Part shown: piece after piece, positions 1-7,695 of the stretch
Layout: each line of letters begins with the position of its first letter
How positions within the stretch are numbered: the first letter of the stretch is position 1
From: Bacteroides sp. MSB163
Lineage (GTDB): Bacteria > Bacteroidota > Bacteroidia > Bacteroidales > Bacteroidaceae
Direction: 5' to 3'
Assembly: GCF_036416795.1 (NCBI RefSeq)
Contig: NZ_CP143867.1
Span: 3,526,001-3,590,000 of the forward strand
Length of the DNA: 64,000 nt
Notes under the pieces: generated by a model
The model's database searches: none
Seen by the model: only the letters and a program-made list of their open reading frames with translations
What the model was told of the DNA's origin: nothing
Translations under genes and position numbers: made by a program

Positions 1-1
1 T

Positions 2-1387
2 TCCATGTTGTCGTGGGTATATTACTTCTTCCATGATTCTTTCGATAAAATAGATCCTGTAATTTCTCAGCGCTTGCGTCATACTTTGCAGGAACGTATT
101 CTCGATCCTTATATGAACAATGACCGGGAATGGTGGATGGCTTTCCAATGGAAACCGGGAATGATTATCAATAACTGGAATCCATGGTGTAACTCCAATG
201 TATTGCAATGCTATCTTTTATTAGAGAATGACCGTGATCGCCTGGCAAAGGCTGTTTGGCGCAGCATGCAGTCGGTAGACAAGTTCATCAATTTTGTGAA
301 GGCCGATGGTGCTTGTGAAGAAGGTCCTTCTTATTGGGGACATGCAGCCGGGAAAATGTATGATTATCTCCAGATACTTTCGGATGGAACAGCCGGAAAA
401 GTATCTCTTTTCAAGGAACCGATGATTCGCCGGATGGGAGAATATATCAGTCGTACGTATGTAGGAAACGGTTGGGTAGTGAACTTTGCGGATGCTTCTG
501 CCAAGGGTGGAGGCGATGCACCGTTGATTTACCGTTATGGTCGTGCGGTCGGCAGTGAGGAAATGATGCAGTTTGCAGCTTATCTGTTGGATGGTAAGCG
601 TCCTTCTGTGCCTTTGGGCAATGACACTTTCCGCTCCTTGCAGTCCATATTATGGAATGGAGAACTGGAAAGGACGACTGCTGCCCATACCATACCTGCT
701 TGTACCTGGTATCCTGAAACGGAATTCTGCTATCTGACCAATAAGTCCGGCTGGTTTCTGGCTACGAAGGGCGGATTCAATAATGAAAGTCATAATCATA
801 ATGATGTAGGCACATTTTCATTGTATGTCAATACGATACCTGTACTGATTGATGCGGGGGTAGGGACTTATACACGCCAGACATTCAGTAACGAACGTTA
901 TACCATCTGGACCATGCAAAGTAATTACCATAACCTGCCGATGATAAACGGAGTACCCCAGAGTTTCGGTCAGAATTATAAGGCTACGGATGTTGTCTGC
1001 CAACCGAAGAAACGTTTCTTCTCAGCGAACATTGCGACTGCTTATCCGAAAGAAGCCGAGGTAAATAACTGGACACGTTCCTATTCATTAGGCGATAAGC
1101 AACTGACGATTACCGATAACTTCTCCTTGAAATCAGCGAGAGAACCTAATCAGGTGAATTTCCTTACTTGGGGAAAGGTGGATATTTCCGTGCCCGGAAA
1201 GGTGACGATAGATGTACAGGGACAGAAAGTAACTTTGGAATATCCCGGTGAATTCATAGCAACCGTTGAAACGATCAATTTGCCTGATACACGTCTTTCC
1301 AATGTTTGGGGGCCGGAGATTTACCGTATTGCCCTGAAAGATAAAGATGCGCAATTAACGGGTAAGTATAAGTTTGTTATTAAATAA
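2..1387 (+). CDS. Heparinase II/III-like polysaccharide lyase, 3' part (5' end outside window)
   Basis: The frame is open from the window edge, so the ATG at 5 is probably an internal Met and the N-terminus is missing. The visible 460 residues match the alpha-toroid plus C-terminal beta-sandwich layout of heparinase II/III-type enzymes, which cleave uronic-acid-containing polysaccharides such as glycosaminoglycans in the periplasm. The beta-sandwich opens with a GWFLATKGG stretch and the segment NESHNHNDVGTFSLY (about residues 258-272), whose His and Asp residues match the metal-binding/catalytic strip of the family. An Asn-Trp-Asn-Pro-Trp motif at about residues 56-60 lies in the toroid. The real substrate cannot be read from sequence; partner glycan genes would lie upstream, outside the window. 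Confidence 0.85.
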   Translation, partial: SMLSWVYYFFHDSFDKIDPVISQRLRHTLQERILDPYMNNDREWWMAFQWKPGMIINNWNPWCNSNVLQCYLLLENDRDRLAKAVWRSMQSVDKFINFVKADGACEEGPSYWGHAAGKMYDYLQILSDGTAGKVSLFKEPMIRRMGEYISRTYVGNGWVVNFADASAKGGGDAPLIYRYGRAVGSEEMMQFAAYLLDGKRPSVPLGNDTFRSLQSILWNGELERTTAAHTIPACTWYPETEFCYLTNKSGWFLATKGGFNNESHNHNDVGTFSLYVNTIPVLIDAGVGTYTRQTFSNERYTIWTMQSNYHNLPMINGVPQSFGQNYKATDVVCQPKKRFFSANIATAYPKEAEVNNWTRSYSLGDKQLTITDNFSLKSAREPNQVNFLTWGKVDISVPGKVTIDVQGQKVTLEYPGEFIATVETINLPDTRLSNVWGPEIYRIALKDKDAQLTGKYKFVIK

Positions 1388-1401
1388 AAAAACTATATTT
1401 G
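1373..1401 (+). promoter_or_regulatory. Bacteroides-type promoter for yccF
   Basis: TTTG at 1373-1376 and TATATTTG at 1394-1401 are separated by 17 bases and match the -33/-7 pattern of the Bacteroides primary sigma factor. The -33 element lies inside the last codons of the upstream lyase gene; the start of yccF follows 29 bases after the -7 box. Confidence 0.55.
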
Positions 1402-1429
1402 CGTATTAGAATCCAAGAAACGCAAAATT

Positions 1430-1804
1430 ATGGGATGTTTTATGAATTTATTATGGCTGGTGTTCGGAGGTATTTTTACCGCTATAGAATACCTTGTAGC
1501 CAGTTTATTGATGATGATTACCATTATCGGTATTCCGTTCGGTATGCAAACTCTGAAAATGGCTTCACTTGCATTATGGCCTTTCGGTAAAACGGTGCGG
1601 AGTGGCGAACGTTCGGCTGGTTGCCTGTATATACTGATGAATGTGTTGTGGATATTTCTGGGAGGTATCTGGATTTGCCTTTCTCATTTGGCATTCGGTG
1701 TGCTGCTGTGCATCACCATTATTGGTATCCCCTTCGGACTACAGCATTTCAAACTGGCAGGATTGGCTTTGACGCCTTTTGGAAAAGACATTGTAAGCGA
1801 CTGA
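1430..1804 (+). CDS. yccF: YccF-family inner membrane protein
   Basis: A 124-aa integral membrane protein of the YccF domain family (DUF307). The family signature occurs twice: ITIIGIPFGMQ near residue 31 and ITIIGIPFGLQ near residue 95, each preceded by a hydrophobic segment and followed by a LxLxPFGK stretch, so the protein is an internal tandem duplication as is usual for the family. Its biochemical role is unknown; family members are small inner-membrane proteins. It has its own promoter in the tail of the lyase gene. The next downstream sequence, 9 bases after the stop, is the left end of an IS1182-type element. Confidence 0.85.
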   Translation: MGCFMNLLWLVFGGIFTAIEYLVASLLMMITIIGIPFGMQTLKMASLALWPFGKTVRSGERSAGCLYILMNVLWIFLGGIWICLSHLAFGVLLCITIIGIPFGLQHFKLAGLALTPFGKDIVSD

Positions 1805-1813
1805 TAAAAGAAA

Positions 1814-1847
1814 GAGGTTGTGTCAAAACGTTGGCACAACCTTTTTC
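1814..1847 (+). repeat. IS left inverted repeat, also an inward-facing terminator-like hairpin
   Basis: GGTTGTG (1816-1822) pairs with CACAACC (1834-1840) around a short loop and is followed by a T run on the plus strand, so transcription arriving from yccF would meet a terminator as it enters the element. Confidence 0.7.
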
Positions 1848-1880
1848 TATAATTTATAGTCCTGTTATCTTTTCTTTTGT

Positions 1881-3542
1881 CTACGCCGCTTTTTTCTCAT
1901 TCATTTGGTAACAAGTTGCTATATTCCCGTTGTATCGGGTTATAAATAGTCCAATAAATATAGATTTAGTAAGTGTAATGAGCTCCTTTCCTGTTTTTCT
2001 CAGTTTTGCACACATCTTTTTGATATTAAAAGCTATGGCAAAGAAGGCAAAGTCCATTGTCACCTTGTCTTCTCCCACATGCCGGAACCTCTTGTATGCC
2101 ATGTTGTATTTCATTTGTCCGAAAACAGCTTCCGGTTCTATACACCGCCTGCCCCTATACCTGACTCCTTCTTCTGAGACTAACCTTTCCCGTGCCTGCC
2201 GTTTGTATTGGTTTAACCGGTGGTTGACTTCTATAATACGGTTCCCCCGTGCTTTAAAACAACTTCCATGCAAAGGACAACCTTCGCATCTTTGTGCTTT
2301 GTACCGGGCACTTTCGGTGATGTATCCGCTCGCTGTTTTGTCATGTCTGGTTCCTATGCGGTTCATGTGTTGCCCCATCGGACAAACGTAATAATCCTCC
2401 CCCGCATTGTAATGGAGACTTTCCGCATGGAACGTGTTGGGAGTATAACGGGGACGCTGCTCTTTATGGAAGTAGTTGTACTTGACAAAGGCCTCTATCC
2501 CGTTTTCCTGCATGAACCGGTAATTTTCTTCCGAGCCGTAACCGGAGTCTGCCACACCGATACCCGGTAAGCGGTTATAGCGGTGCTGGAAGGAGTGGAA
2601 GAAAGGGATCAGGGTCAGCGTATCGGTGGGGTTGGGAAACAGCCGGAAGTCTATGATGAATTGGTTTTCAGTACCTGTTTGTAAATTATACCCGGGCTTG
2701 GTCTGCCCGTTCTTCATGGCGTCTTCTTTCATACGCATGAATGTAGCATCAGGATCGGTCTTGGAATAGGAATTACGTTCTCCAAGGACTTCAAGGTGAT
2801 TGTCGTATTCCATCAGCTTGTCACGATACCCTTCAAGTTCCCTGACCTGTTTCTTCTTTTCACGCAGAGCTTTCTTTTGTTCCTTGTCCTGTGTTACAGG
2901 CTGGTGTTCCAGCACTTCTTTGAGTTCATCCACTATATTAGAGAGCATGGAGGGAGTCAACTCAACGGATGTGTCTTTCACAGAGTTCTCCTGTACAATG
3001 GCTTCATCCACCTGCTCCAGAAGGATGCGAACCTTATTCAGCAACCTTGTACGGTTCTTTTCGACTGTCTTGCGCCAGACAAAAGTATATTTGTTGGCCT
3101 TGGACTCAATCTTGGTACCGTCGATATACTCCACGTCAAGACTGATGAAACCCTTATCGGCAAGGACAAGAACCAACTGCGTGAAAACGTTGTTAATCTC
3201 CTCCTTTACACGGTTACGGAAACGGTTGATGGTTATGAAATCCGGATGCTCATGACCGGCAAGCCAGATATAATGAATGTCACGCAAAAGAAGCTTCTCT
3301 ATTTTACGACAGGAATAGATATTATTCATGTAAGCGTAGATAATTACCTTAAGCATCATTTTAGGATGATAAGCTGAGCGCCCCGTTTCTTTATAAAGCT
3401 TCTTGAAATTATCAAGATTGAGATTATCAACAACTGCATTGACTATGCGGACAGGGTCGTCCGCAGCTATGTTTTCATCAATTCTTTGTGGAAAAAGAAC
3501 GGTTTGGTTGGGAATGTAAGGACGAAAATGTAACTTTGCCAT
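1881..3542 (-). CDS. IS1182-family transposase
   Basis: A 553-aa DDE transposase. The start is placed at the ATG at 3542 (MAKLHFRPY), because the longer frame to 3665 runs out through the terminal repeat. An N-terminal helical DNA-binding domain (about residues 1-130) holds the typical YHPKMMLKVIIYAYMNN stretch. The catalytic acidic residues appear to be the Asp in YIDGTKIES, the Asp in GVADSGYGSEEN and the Glu in CIEPEAVFGQMKYN, with a cysteine-rich CEGCPLHGSC stretch between the last two. A charged coiled-coil insertion lies near residues 190-240. The gene is intact, so the copy may be active. The family is common in Bacteroides. Confidence 0.95.
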   Translation of the reverse strand: MAKLHFRPYIPNQTVLFPQRIDENIAADDPVRIVNAVVDNLNLDNFKKLYKETGRSAYHPKMMLKVIIYAYMNNIYSCRKIEKLLLRDIHYIWLAGHEHPDFITINRFRNRVKEEINNVFTQLVLVLADKGFISLDVEYIDGTKIESKANKYTFVWRKTVEKNRTRLLNKVRILLEQVDEAIVQENSVKDTSVELTPSMLSNIVDELKEVLEHQPVTQDKEQKKALREKKKQVRELEGYRDKLMEYDNHLEVLGERNSYSKTDPDATFMRMKEDAMKNGQTKPGYNLQTGTENQFIIDFRLFPNPTDTLTLIPFFHSFQHRYNRLPGIGVADSGYGSEENYRFMQENGIEAFVKYNYFHKEQRPRYTPNTFHAESLHYNAGEDYYVCPMGQHMNRIGTRHDKTASGYITESARYKAQRCEGCPLHGSCFKARGNRIIEVNHRLNQYKRQARERLVSEEGVRYRGRRCIEPEAVFGQMKYNMAYKRFRHVGEDKVTMDFAFFAIAFNIKKMCAKLRKTGKELITLTKSIFIGLFITRYNGNIATCYQMNEKKAA

Positions 3543-3623
3543 AACGAAAAAAATGATGCCTAAAGTTACATAAACTTTGGGTAATAACAAAGCCTGGGCT
3601 TGGGAAAGTCCGGGCTTTGCGCA

Positions 3624-3658
3624 TAAAAAAGGTTGTGCCAGCATTTTGACACAACCTC
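3624..3658 (-). repeat. IS right inverted repeat, also an inward-facing terminator-like hairpin
   Basis: Read on the minus strand from 3658, GAGGTTGTGTCAAAA continues to CACAACC and then a run of six T (3630-3625). It mirrors the left end and would stop transcription entering from the right. Confidence 0.7.
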
Positions 3659-3683
3659 CATTCATTTTATTTAAAGGTGTTGT

Positions 3684-3833
3684 TTACATGGTAATGTTAG
3701 CTTGCTTTGCAAGCAGTTTCTGAAGTTTGCCATTCAAAGTCTGGCACATTGCACCGTTTCCCATTGCCTGGTAGCGTTTAATACGGTACTGTAACATAAA
3801 AATTTCATTTGCATTCTTTTTCATAATTGTCAT
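3684..3833 (-). CDS. Small hypothetical protein, 49 aa
   Basis: A short basic ORF running from an ATG at 3833 (an alternative ATG is at 3824) to a TAA at 3684. It encodes MTIMKKNANEIFMLQYRIKR followed by a Lys/Gln-rich tail ending ANITM. A consensus -7 box (TATCTTTG, 3899-3906) lies about 65 bases upstream, and the leader contains a GCTTTCC/GGAAAGC inverted repeat (3842-3862), which together argue for a real transcript. No domain is recognised. The IS right end lies 25 bases beyond its stop, so it may have lost its original downstream context. Confidence 0.5.
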   Translation of the reverse strand: MTIMKKNANEIFMLQYRIKRYQAMGNGAMCQTLNGKLQKLLAKQANITM

Positions 3834-3898
3834 CTTTTTGTGCTTTCCGCGTTTCGGAAAGCGGGTTTTACATCTTTTCTTTTCTCTTATTAACGCTG

Positions 3899-3906
3899 CA
3901 AAGATA
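3899..3906 (-). promoter_or_regulatory. -7 promoter box for the 49-aa ORF
   Basis: TATCTTTG on the minus strand matches TAnnTTTG exactly. A clear -33 TTTG is not seen at the expected distance. Confidence 0.4.
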
Positions 3907-4033
3907 CGAATTGTTCACGAGAAATATGTTTTAAAACATAATATAATGCACTTTCTATTCGTTTTTCTTTAGAAATCCCTGGTTTTGCTATGCGCATATT
4001 ACAAAAGTATGACTAAAAATGGAATAAATGATC

Positions 4034-4067
4034 TTTGTACGATCTATTAATAATTTGTATACCTTTG
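4034..4067 (+). promoter_or_regulatory. Bacteroides-type promoter for the LytTR regulator gene
   Basis: TTTG at 4034-4037 and TACCTTTG at 4060-4067, 22 bases apart, precede the regulator start at 4111 by about 40 bases. Confidence 0.5.
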
Positions 4068-4110
4068 CAGCATCTTGCACATAATCAACCCTTACAAACA
4101 GGAAGTCATA

Positions 4111-5055
4111 ATGATAAATAAACTGTTGACACTTTTACGAAGCCCTTATCCATCATTGGTGAAGAGATGGAAAAGCGTGATAATACCTTCACTTATAGTG
4201 TTTCTGATCCTTTTTGTGTTGCAGCCTTTTGGCATTTCTATGATGGGAGGCTATAAATTCTGGGTAGTGTTAGGTTATGGAGTGGTTTCTTCATTGGCAC
4301 TGAGTATCTCTACGTATTTGTTTCCTGCTTTGTTTCCCCGTTATCATAGTGAGAAGAACTGGACATTAGGTCGAGAATTGTTAGGGACCTTGGGAGCTTG
4401 TTTGCTGATTGCGATAGGTAACTGTTTCTATACGGCTTGGGTATTTGGCTCATTCATACTGAGCTGGAAAGGATTTCTGATAAGTTTGACTTGGGTGGCG
4501 ATTCTTGCTCCTTTCCCTATTGTCTTCTTTTTGATGTGGAATCGTAATTTGCAGCTGGTACGTAATCTGAAGGAGGCAACGGAGATCAACTACGCTCTTG
4601 CGAAAAGAGAGAATACCCAGAAGGAGAAGATTCGGACAAGGAATGAGGAACAGATAGGAGAGGGTAGGGTAGCAGAAGAAATAGCAGCAGAAGAAACTCC
4701 TATGCAGTTGGTTTTCTCCGGTGGAACGAAAGAAATGCTGGAAGTGGATGCCCATACCTTATTTTATGTAGAAGCAGAAGGGAATTATATAAGAGTAGCT
4801 TACAGTAGTGCGGATAAGATGCAGCAAAAGTTGGTGCGGGCTACTATGAAGCAGGCAGAAGAAGCGGTTGCTGCCTGTTCGTTCATTGTCCGTTGTCATC
4901 GGGCCTTTCTGGTGAACATACACACTGTGGTAAAAGTAGATGGAAACTCACAGGGATATCGCTTGCGACTGGAAGGATGTACAGAAGAAGTTCCGGTTTC
5001 CAGAGGCTATGCAAAAGAGATAAAAACGCTGATAGAAAGGGATGCGGAAGGGTAG
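4111..5055 (+). CDS. Membrane-anchored LytTR-family transcription regulator
   Basis: A 314-aa protein with four hydrophobic segments in the N-terminal half (about residues 20-145), a charged linker and a C-terminal LytTR DNA-binding domain (about residues 210-314). The LytTR part shows the usual LFYVEAEGNYIRV, FIVRCHRAFLVNI and VPVSRGYAKEI blocks. The ATG at 4111, preceded by AGGAAG, is preferred over a TTG at 4075 that would read through the leader. Membrane-bound LytTR proteins of this layout are common in Bacteroidota and act without a separate kinase; the signal sensed is unknown. The next gene, 149 bases downstream, is a TonB-dependent receptor, and short direct repeats between the two genes look like candidate binding sites. 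Confidence 0.85.
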   Translation: MINKLLTLLRSPYPSLVKRWKSVIIPSLIVFLILFVLQPFGISMMGGYKFWVVLGYGVVSSLALSISTYLFPALFPRYHSEKNWTLGRELLGTLGACLLIAIGNCFYTAWVFGSFILSWKGFLISLTWVAILAPFPIVFFLMWNRNLQLVRNLKEATEINYALAKRENTQKEKIRTRNEEQIGEGRVAEEIAAEETPMQLVFSGGTKEMLEVDAHTLFYVEAEGNYIRVAYSSADKMQQKLVRATMKQAEEAVAACSFIVRCHRAFLVNIHTVVKVDGNSQGYRLRLEGCTEEVPVSRGYAKEIKTLIERDAEG

Positions 5056-5056
5056 T

Positions 5057-5118
5057 CATTCGTCACAGAATAAGGAAAAATACAACCATTCGTCACAGGC
5101 GGAATGCTGTTTGTCACA
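5057..5118 (+). promoter_or_regulatory. Direct repeats between LytTR gene and TonB receptor (candidate LytTR sites)
   Basis: CATTCGTCACAG occurs at 5057-5068 and exactly 30 bases later at 5087-5098; a third, weaker copy (TGTTTGTCACA) is at 5108-5118. LytTR proteins bind spaced imperfect direct repeats, and the position just behind the regulator and before the receptor start (5205) fits a local target. Binding is inferred, not shown. Confidence 0.4.
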
Positions 5119-5204
5119 TATCCGGGCAGTCTGTCCCGGATATTTTTTTGCCTGAAATTCTTAGTCTATGTTTGCTGACGGAAATCGTAAAGAACATAGA
5201 TAAA

Positions 5205-7145
5205 ATGAAAAGATTGATTCTACTTTTTAGTGTAAGTGTATTGCTGATGGTGCAGCACTTGGAGGCGCAGACAGCTGTGACGGATACCGTTTTCTTGCAA
5301 CTATACAATGATAGTGTAGATTTGAAGGAAGTGGTAGTGAAAGGTAAAAGAACGCCTGTTGCCAACAGTCGTTGGAGTGATATGAGTCCGGTGGAACTGG
5401 TGACCGTGGGAGGTGCAAACGGTGATTTGTATCAGGCATTGCAAACACTGCCGGGCACGCAGGTACAAGGAGAAAGTGGCCGGCTGCTGGTGCGAGGCGG
5501 AAGTAGTGATGAAACACAGACATACATTGACGGAATGCACGTCTTGAATCCTTATACGGCTACAGGTATAAACTCACCGGCACGCGGGCGTTATTCCACT
5601 TTTATGTTCAGTGGTGTTAATTTGGAATCGGGTGGGGCTCCGTTGGAATACGGGGATGCACTCTCGGCTGTGTTACCATTGGAGACAAAGGATAAGAGCC
5701 CTATCAATAAGTTAGGCATCAATGCCTCTACGGTAGGCTTCGGTGGAGGAGGTACACGGGCTTTCGATAAAGGTTCGCTTTCGGTGAACTTGGATTATCA
5801 GGACTTATGTGTCTATGATCATATCTATTCAGGACGTACGGATTTTGAAGATCCCTACCGGATGATGACCGGATCGGCACAATTTCGCTATCATCCCGAT
5901 GATGCTACGCTTTTCAAGATTTATGGCGGCTATGATCATACTGACTTTTCCAATTATGAAGGTGCTGAACGTAGACTGTTCGATTTGAATGAGAATAATT
6001 TCTATCTCAATACAACTTTCCGTAAGCGTACTTCCGGTGGATGGAACTGGTTTGCAGGTGTAGCATTCTCTTTCTTTGAACAGAAGATAGGTAATGTATC
6101 ACTTTCGACAGATCATTGGATGGAACTACAACAGGAACTTCATGCAAAGGTAAAAGTGTTCAAGCGTATTTCTCCGGCTTTTCGTCTGGATATGGGAGTG
6201 GAGAGTTTTATCCGCCGGTATGAGAATCGTTATCAATATCAGATGAAAGAGGTGGAGGGAATAGATAGCCATCATGAAATCAATCCGACGATCAGTGCGG
6301 GCTTTCTTTCGGCGACTTACTATCCGGTGGAGCAACTGAAGGCGGAACTTTCTGTCCGCACAGAATATACTTCATTGAATGAAAAGGTGAATTTCTCACC
6401 CCGTCTGGCTGTTAATTACTATTTGGGAGATGTAGTACTCTCTGCTACGGCGGGACGATATACACAGTTGCCGGTTAGCAGATTGCTGGCTCAGGAGAAC
6501 AAGTTGAAATCGGAATCATGCATTCAGTATAATGTGGGTGCACAGTATGAGGGTGATGGGCGTTTCTACAAAGCTGAACTTTATTATAAGAAATATGACC
6601 GTCTGGCATTGGTGGAAAAGGGAACGGTAGATGCAGCGGAAATGCTGACTTCCGGTGGTCATGGTTACAGTAAAGGTTTCGACTTATTCTTTAATGACCG
6701 TGTTCTGTTGAAGAATCTGGAATACCAACTTTCCTATACATATAATATTGCCAAGCGGAAGTTTCAGGAATATACGGAACTGACTACTCCGCAATATGCC
6801 ACTCGGCACAATGCATCCGTAGTGCTGAAGTATTCCATTCCGCGAATCGGCACGATAGTCGGTCTGACGAACCGTTTCAGCAGTGGGCGTCCCTATCATA
6901 ATCCGGATTTACCGGGCTTGATGAATGATCATGTGAAGCCTTATAACAGTCTTGATCTCGGACTGACATTCCTGCCCAGTAAGAAAGTGATTATCCATGC
7001 TTCTGCTACCAATATCCTTTGTCGGAAAAATGAGTTTGGGCGGGTGAATAATAAAGCTATTCTGGCTTCAAACGATCATTTCTTCTATATCGGGGTGTTT
7101 ATCACACTTGGGAAGAAGGCGGCTTATGATGTTTCTAATTTCTAA
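5205..7145 (+). CDS. TonB-dependent outer membrane receptor
   Basis: A 646-aa outer-membrane beta-barrel with a cleavable signal peptide (MKRLILLFSVSVLLMV, cut near LEAQ). After a short N-terminal stretch with a DSVDLKEVVVKGKR TonB-box-like/plug entry come the plug domain (LYQALQTLPGTQVQGE, LLVRGGSSDETQTYIDG) and a barrel of about 500 residues. It is shorter than SusC proteins (near 1000 aa) and lacks the N-terminal carboxypeptidase-regulatory-like domain, so it more likely takes up a small ligand or peptide than a polysaccharide; no SusD partner follows. The long open frame begins upstream inside the LytTR gene, but the signal peptide fixes the start at 5205. Neighbouring LytTR gene and repeats suggest local control. 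Confidence 0.88.
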   Translation: MKRLILLFSVSVLLMVQHLEAQTAVTDTVFLQLYNDSVDLKEVVVKGKRTPVANSRWSDMSPVELVTVGGANGDLYQALQTLPGTQVQGESGRLLVRGGSSDETQTYIDGMHVLNPYTATGINSPARGRYSTFMFSGVNLESGGAPLEYGDALSAVLPLETKDKSPINKLGINASTVGFGGGGTRAFDKGSLSVNLDYQDLCVYDHIYSGRTDFEDPYRMMTGSAQFRYHPDDATLFKIYGGYDHTDFSNYEGAERRLFDLNENNFYLNTTFRKRTSGGWNWFAGVAFSFFEQKIGNVSLSTDHWMELQQELHAKVKVFKRISPAFRLDMGVESFIRRYENRYQYQMKEVEGIDSHHEINPTISAGFLSATYYPVEQLKAELSVRTEYTSLNEKVNFSPRLAVNYYLGDVVLSATAGRYTQLPVSRLLAQENKLKSESCIQYNVGAQYEGDGRFYKAELYYKKYDRLALVEKGTVDAAEMLTSGGHGYSKGFDLFFNDRVLLKNLEYQLSYTYNIAKRKFQEYTELTTPQYATRHNASVVLKYSIPRIGTIVGLTNRFSSGRPYHNPDLPGLMNDHVKPYNSLDLGLTFLPSKKVIIHASATNILCRKNEFGRVNNKAILASNDHFFYIGVFITLGKKAAYDVSNF

Positions 7146-7228
7146 TTTAATTAAAAAAAGGTCCGTGTTCGTCCGCCTAATCCGTGTCGTCCGCGTATCT
7201 ATTTATAAACTCTTTAAAAACAATTCAA

Positions 7229-7642
7229 ATGAAAGCAATGATTATTAGTTTCGTATGTGTTTTGGCTTTTGCAACTCAAAGTCTGTCTGCACAAAATCTT
7301 ACTCTGGAAGTACGTGGTATTGAAAATGTGGCTGGTAAACTCTATGTCGCCATCTACAACTCTCAAGAGACATTCATGAAGAAGCCGCTTGCCGGTTTTG
7401 CAGTAGAGGTGAAGGATAAAGTTGTGTCTATCCCCTGTAAAGGGCTTCCGGCAGGAACTTATGCCTTCTCCATGTATCAGGATGAAAATGGAAATGGTAA
7501 ATTGGATACCGGTGCTTTCGGTATCCCTGTGGAGAAGTTTGGTTTCAGCAATGATGCTGAAGGTGTTATGGGCCCCCCTTCTTACGAAAAATGCAGTTTT
7601 ACCTTCTCTGAGGATACAACTTTAGTGGTACATCTGAAATAA
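7229..7642 (+). CDS. DUF2141-family secreted protein
   Basis: A 137-aa exported protein with a signal peptide (MKAMIISFVCVLAFATQSLS, cut before AQN) and a single DUF2141 domain. Typical features are the GKLYVAIYNSQETF strand, the PAGTYAFSMYQDENGNGKLD segment with an acidic turn, and the closing VMGPPSYEKCSF motif. Function of the family is unknown; the fold is a small beta sandwich. It follows the TonB receptor by 83 bases and precedes the transglutaminase lipoprotein, so the three may form an envelope module. A second, diverged DUF2141 protein lies at 15255-15638. Confidence 0.88.
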   Translation: MKAMIISFVCVLAFATQSLSAQNLTLEVRGIENVAGKLYVAIYNSQETFMKKPLAGFAVEVKDKVVSIPCKGLPAGTYAFSMYQDENGNGKLDTGAFGIPVEKFGFSNDAEGVMGPPSYEKCSFTFSEDTTLVVHLK

Positions 7643-7658
7643 ACTTCAGATAATTCTT

Positions 7659-7666
7659 TAACTTTG
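7659..7666 (+). promoter_or_regulatory. -7 promoter box for the transglutaminase lipoprotein gene
   Basis: TAACTTTG matches TAnnTTTG and sits 30 bases before the start at 7696; the -33 element is weak. Confidence 0.4.
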
Positions 7667-7695
7667 TAGCTCACACCTTAATTAATGTAAGTATT

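Larger units (their letters stand above)
1814..3658 (-). mobile_element. Complete IS1182-type insertion sequence with hairpin-forming inverted ends
   Basis: The element is bounded by terminal inverted repeats: the left end starts GAGGTTGTGTCAAAA at 1814 and the right end, read on the minus strand from 3658, starts with the same 15 bases, with matching continuing for about 30 bases with few mismatches. Each end is itself an imperfect palindrome (GGTTGTG...CACAACC) followed inward by a T run, so each end looks like an intrinsic terminator pointing into the element. It carries one transposase gene on the minus strand. No clear target duplication is visible (left flank AAAAGAAA, right flank CATTCATT). 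It sits between yccF and a 49-aa reverse ORF. Confidence 0.9.

Noticed and set aside
4075..4110. TTG start for the LytTR protein
   Set aside because: The ATG at 4111 has a good AGGAAG site, while the upstream extension lies too near the promoter.
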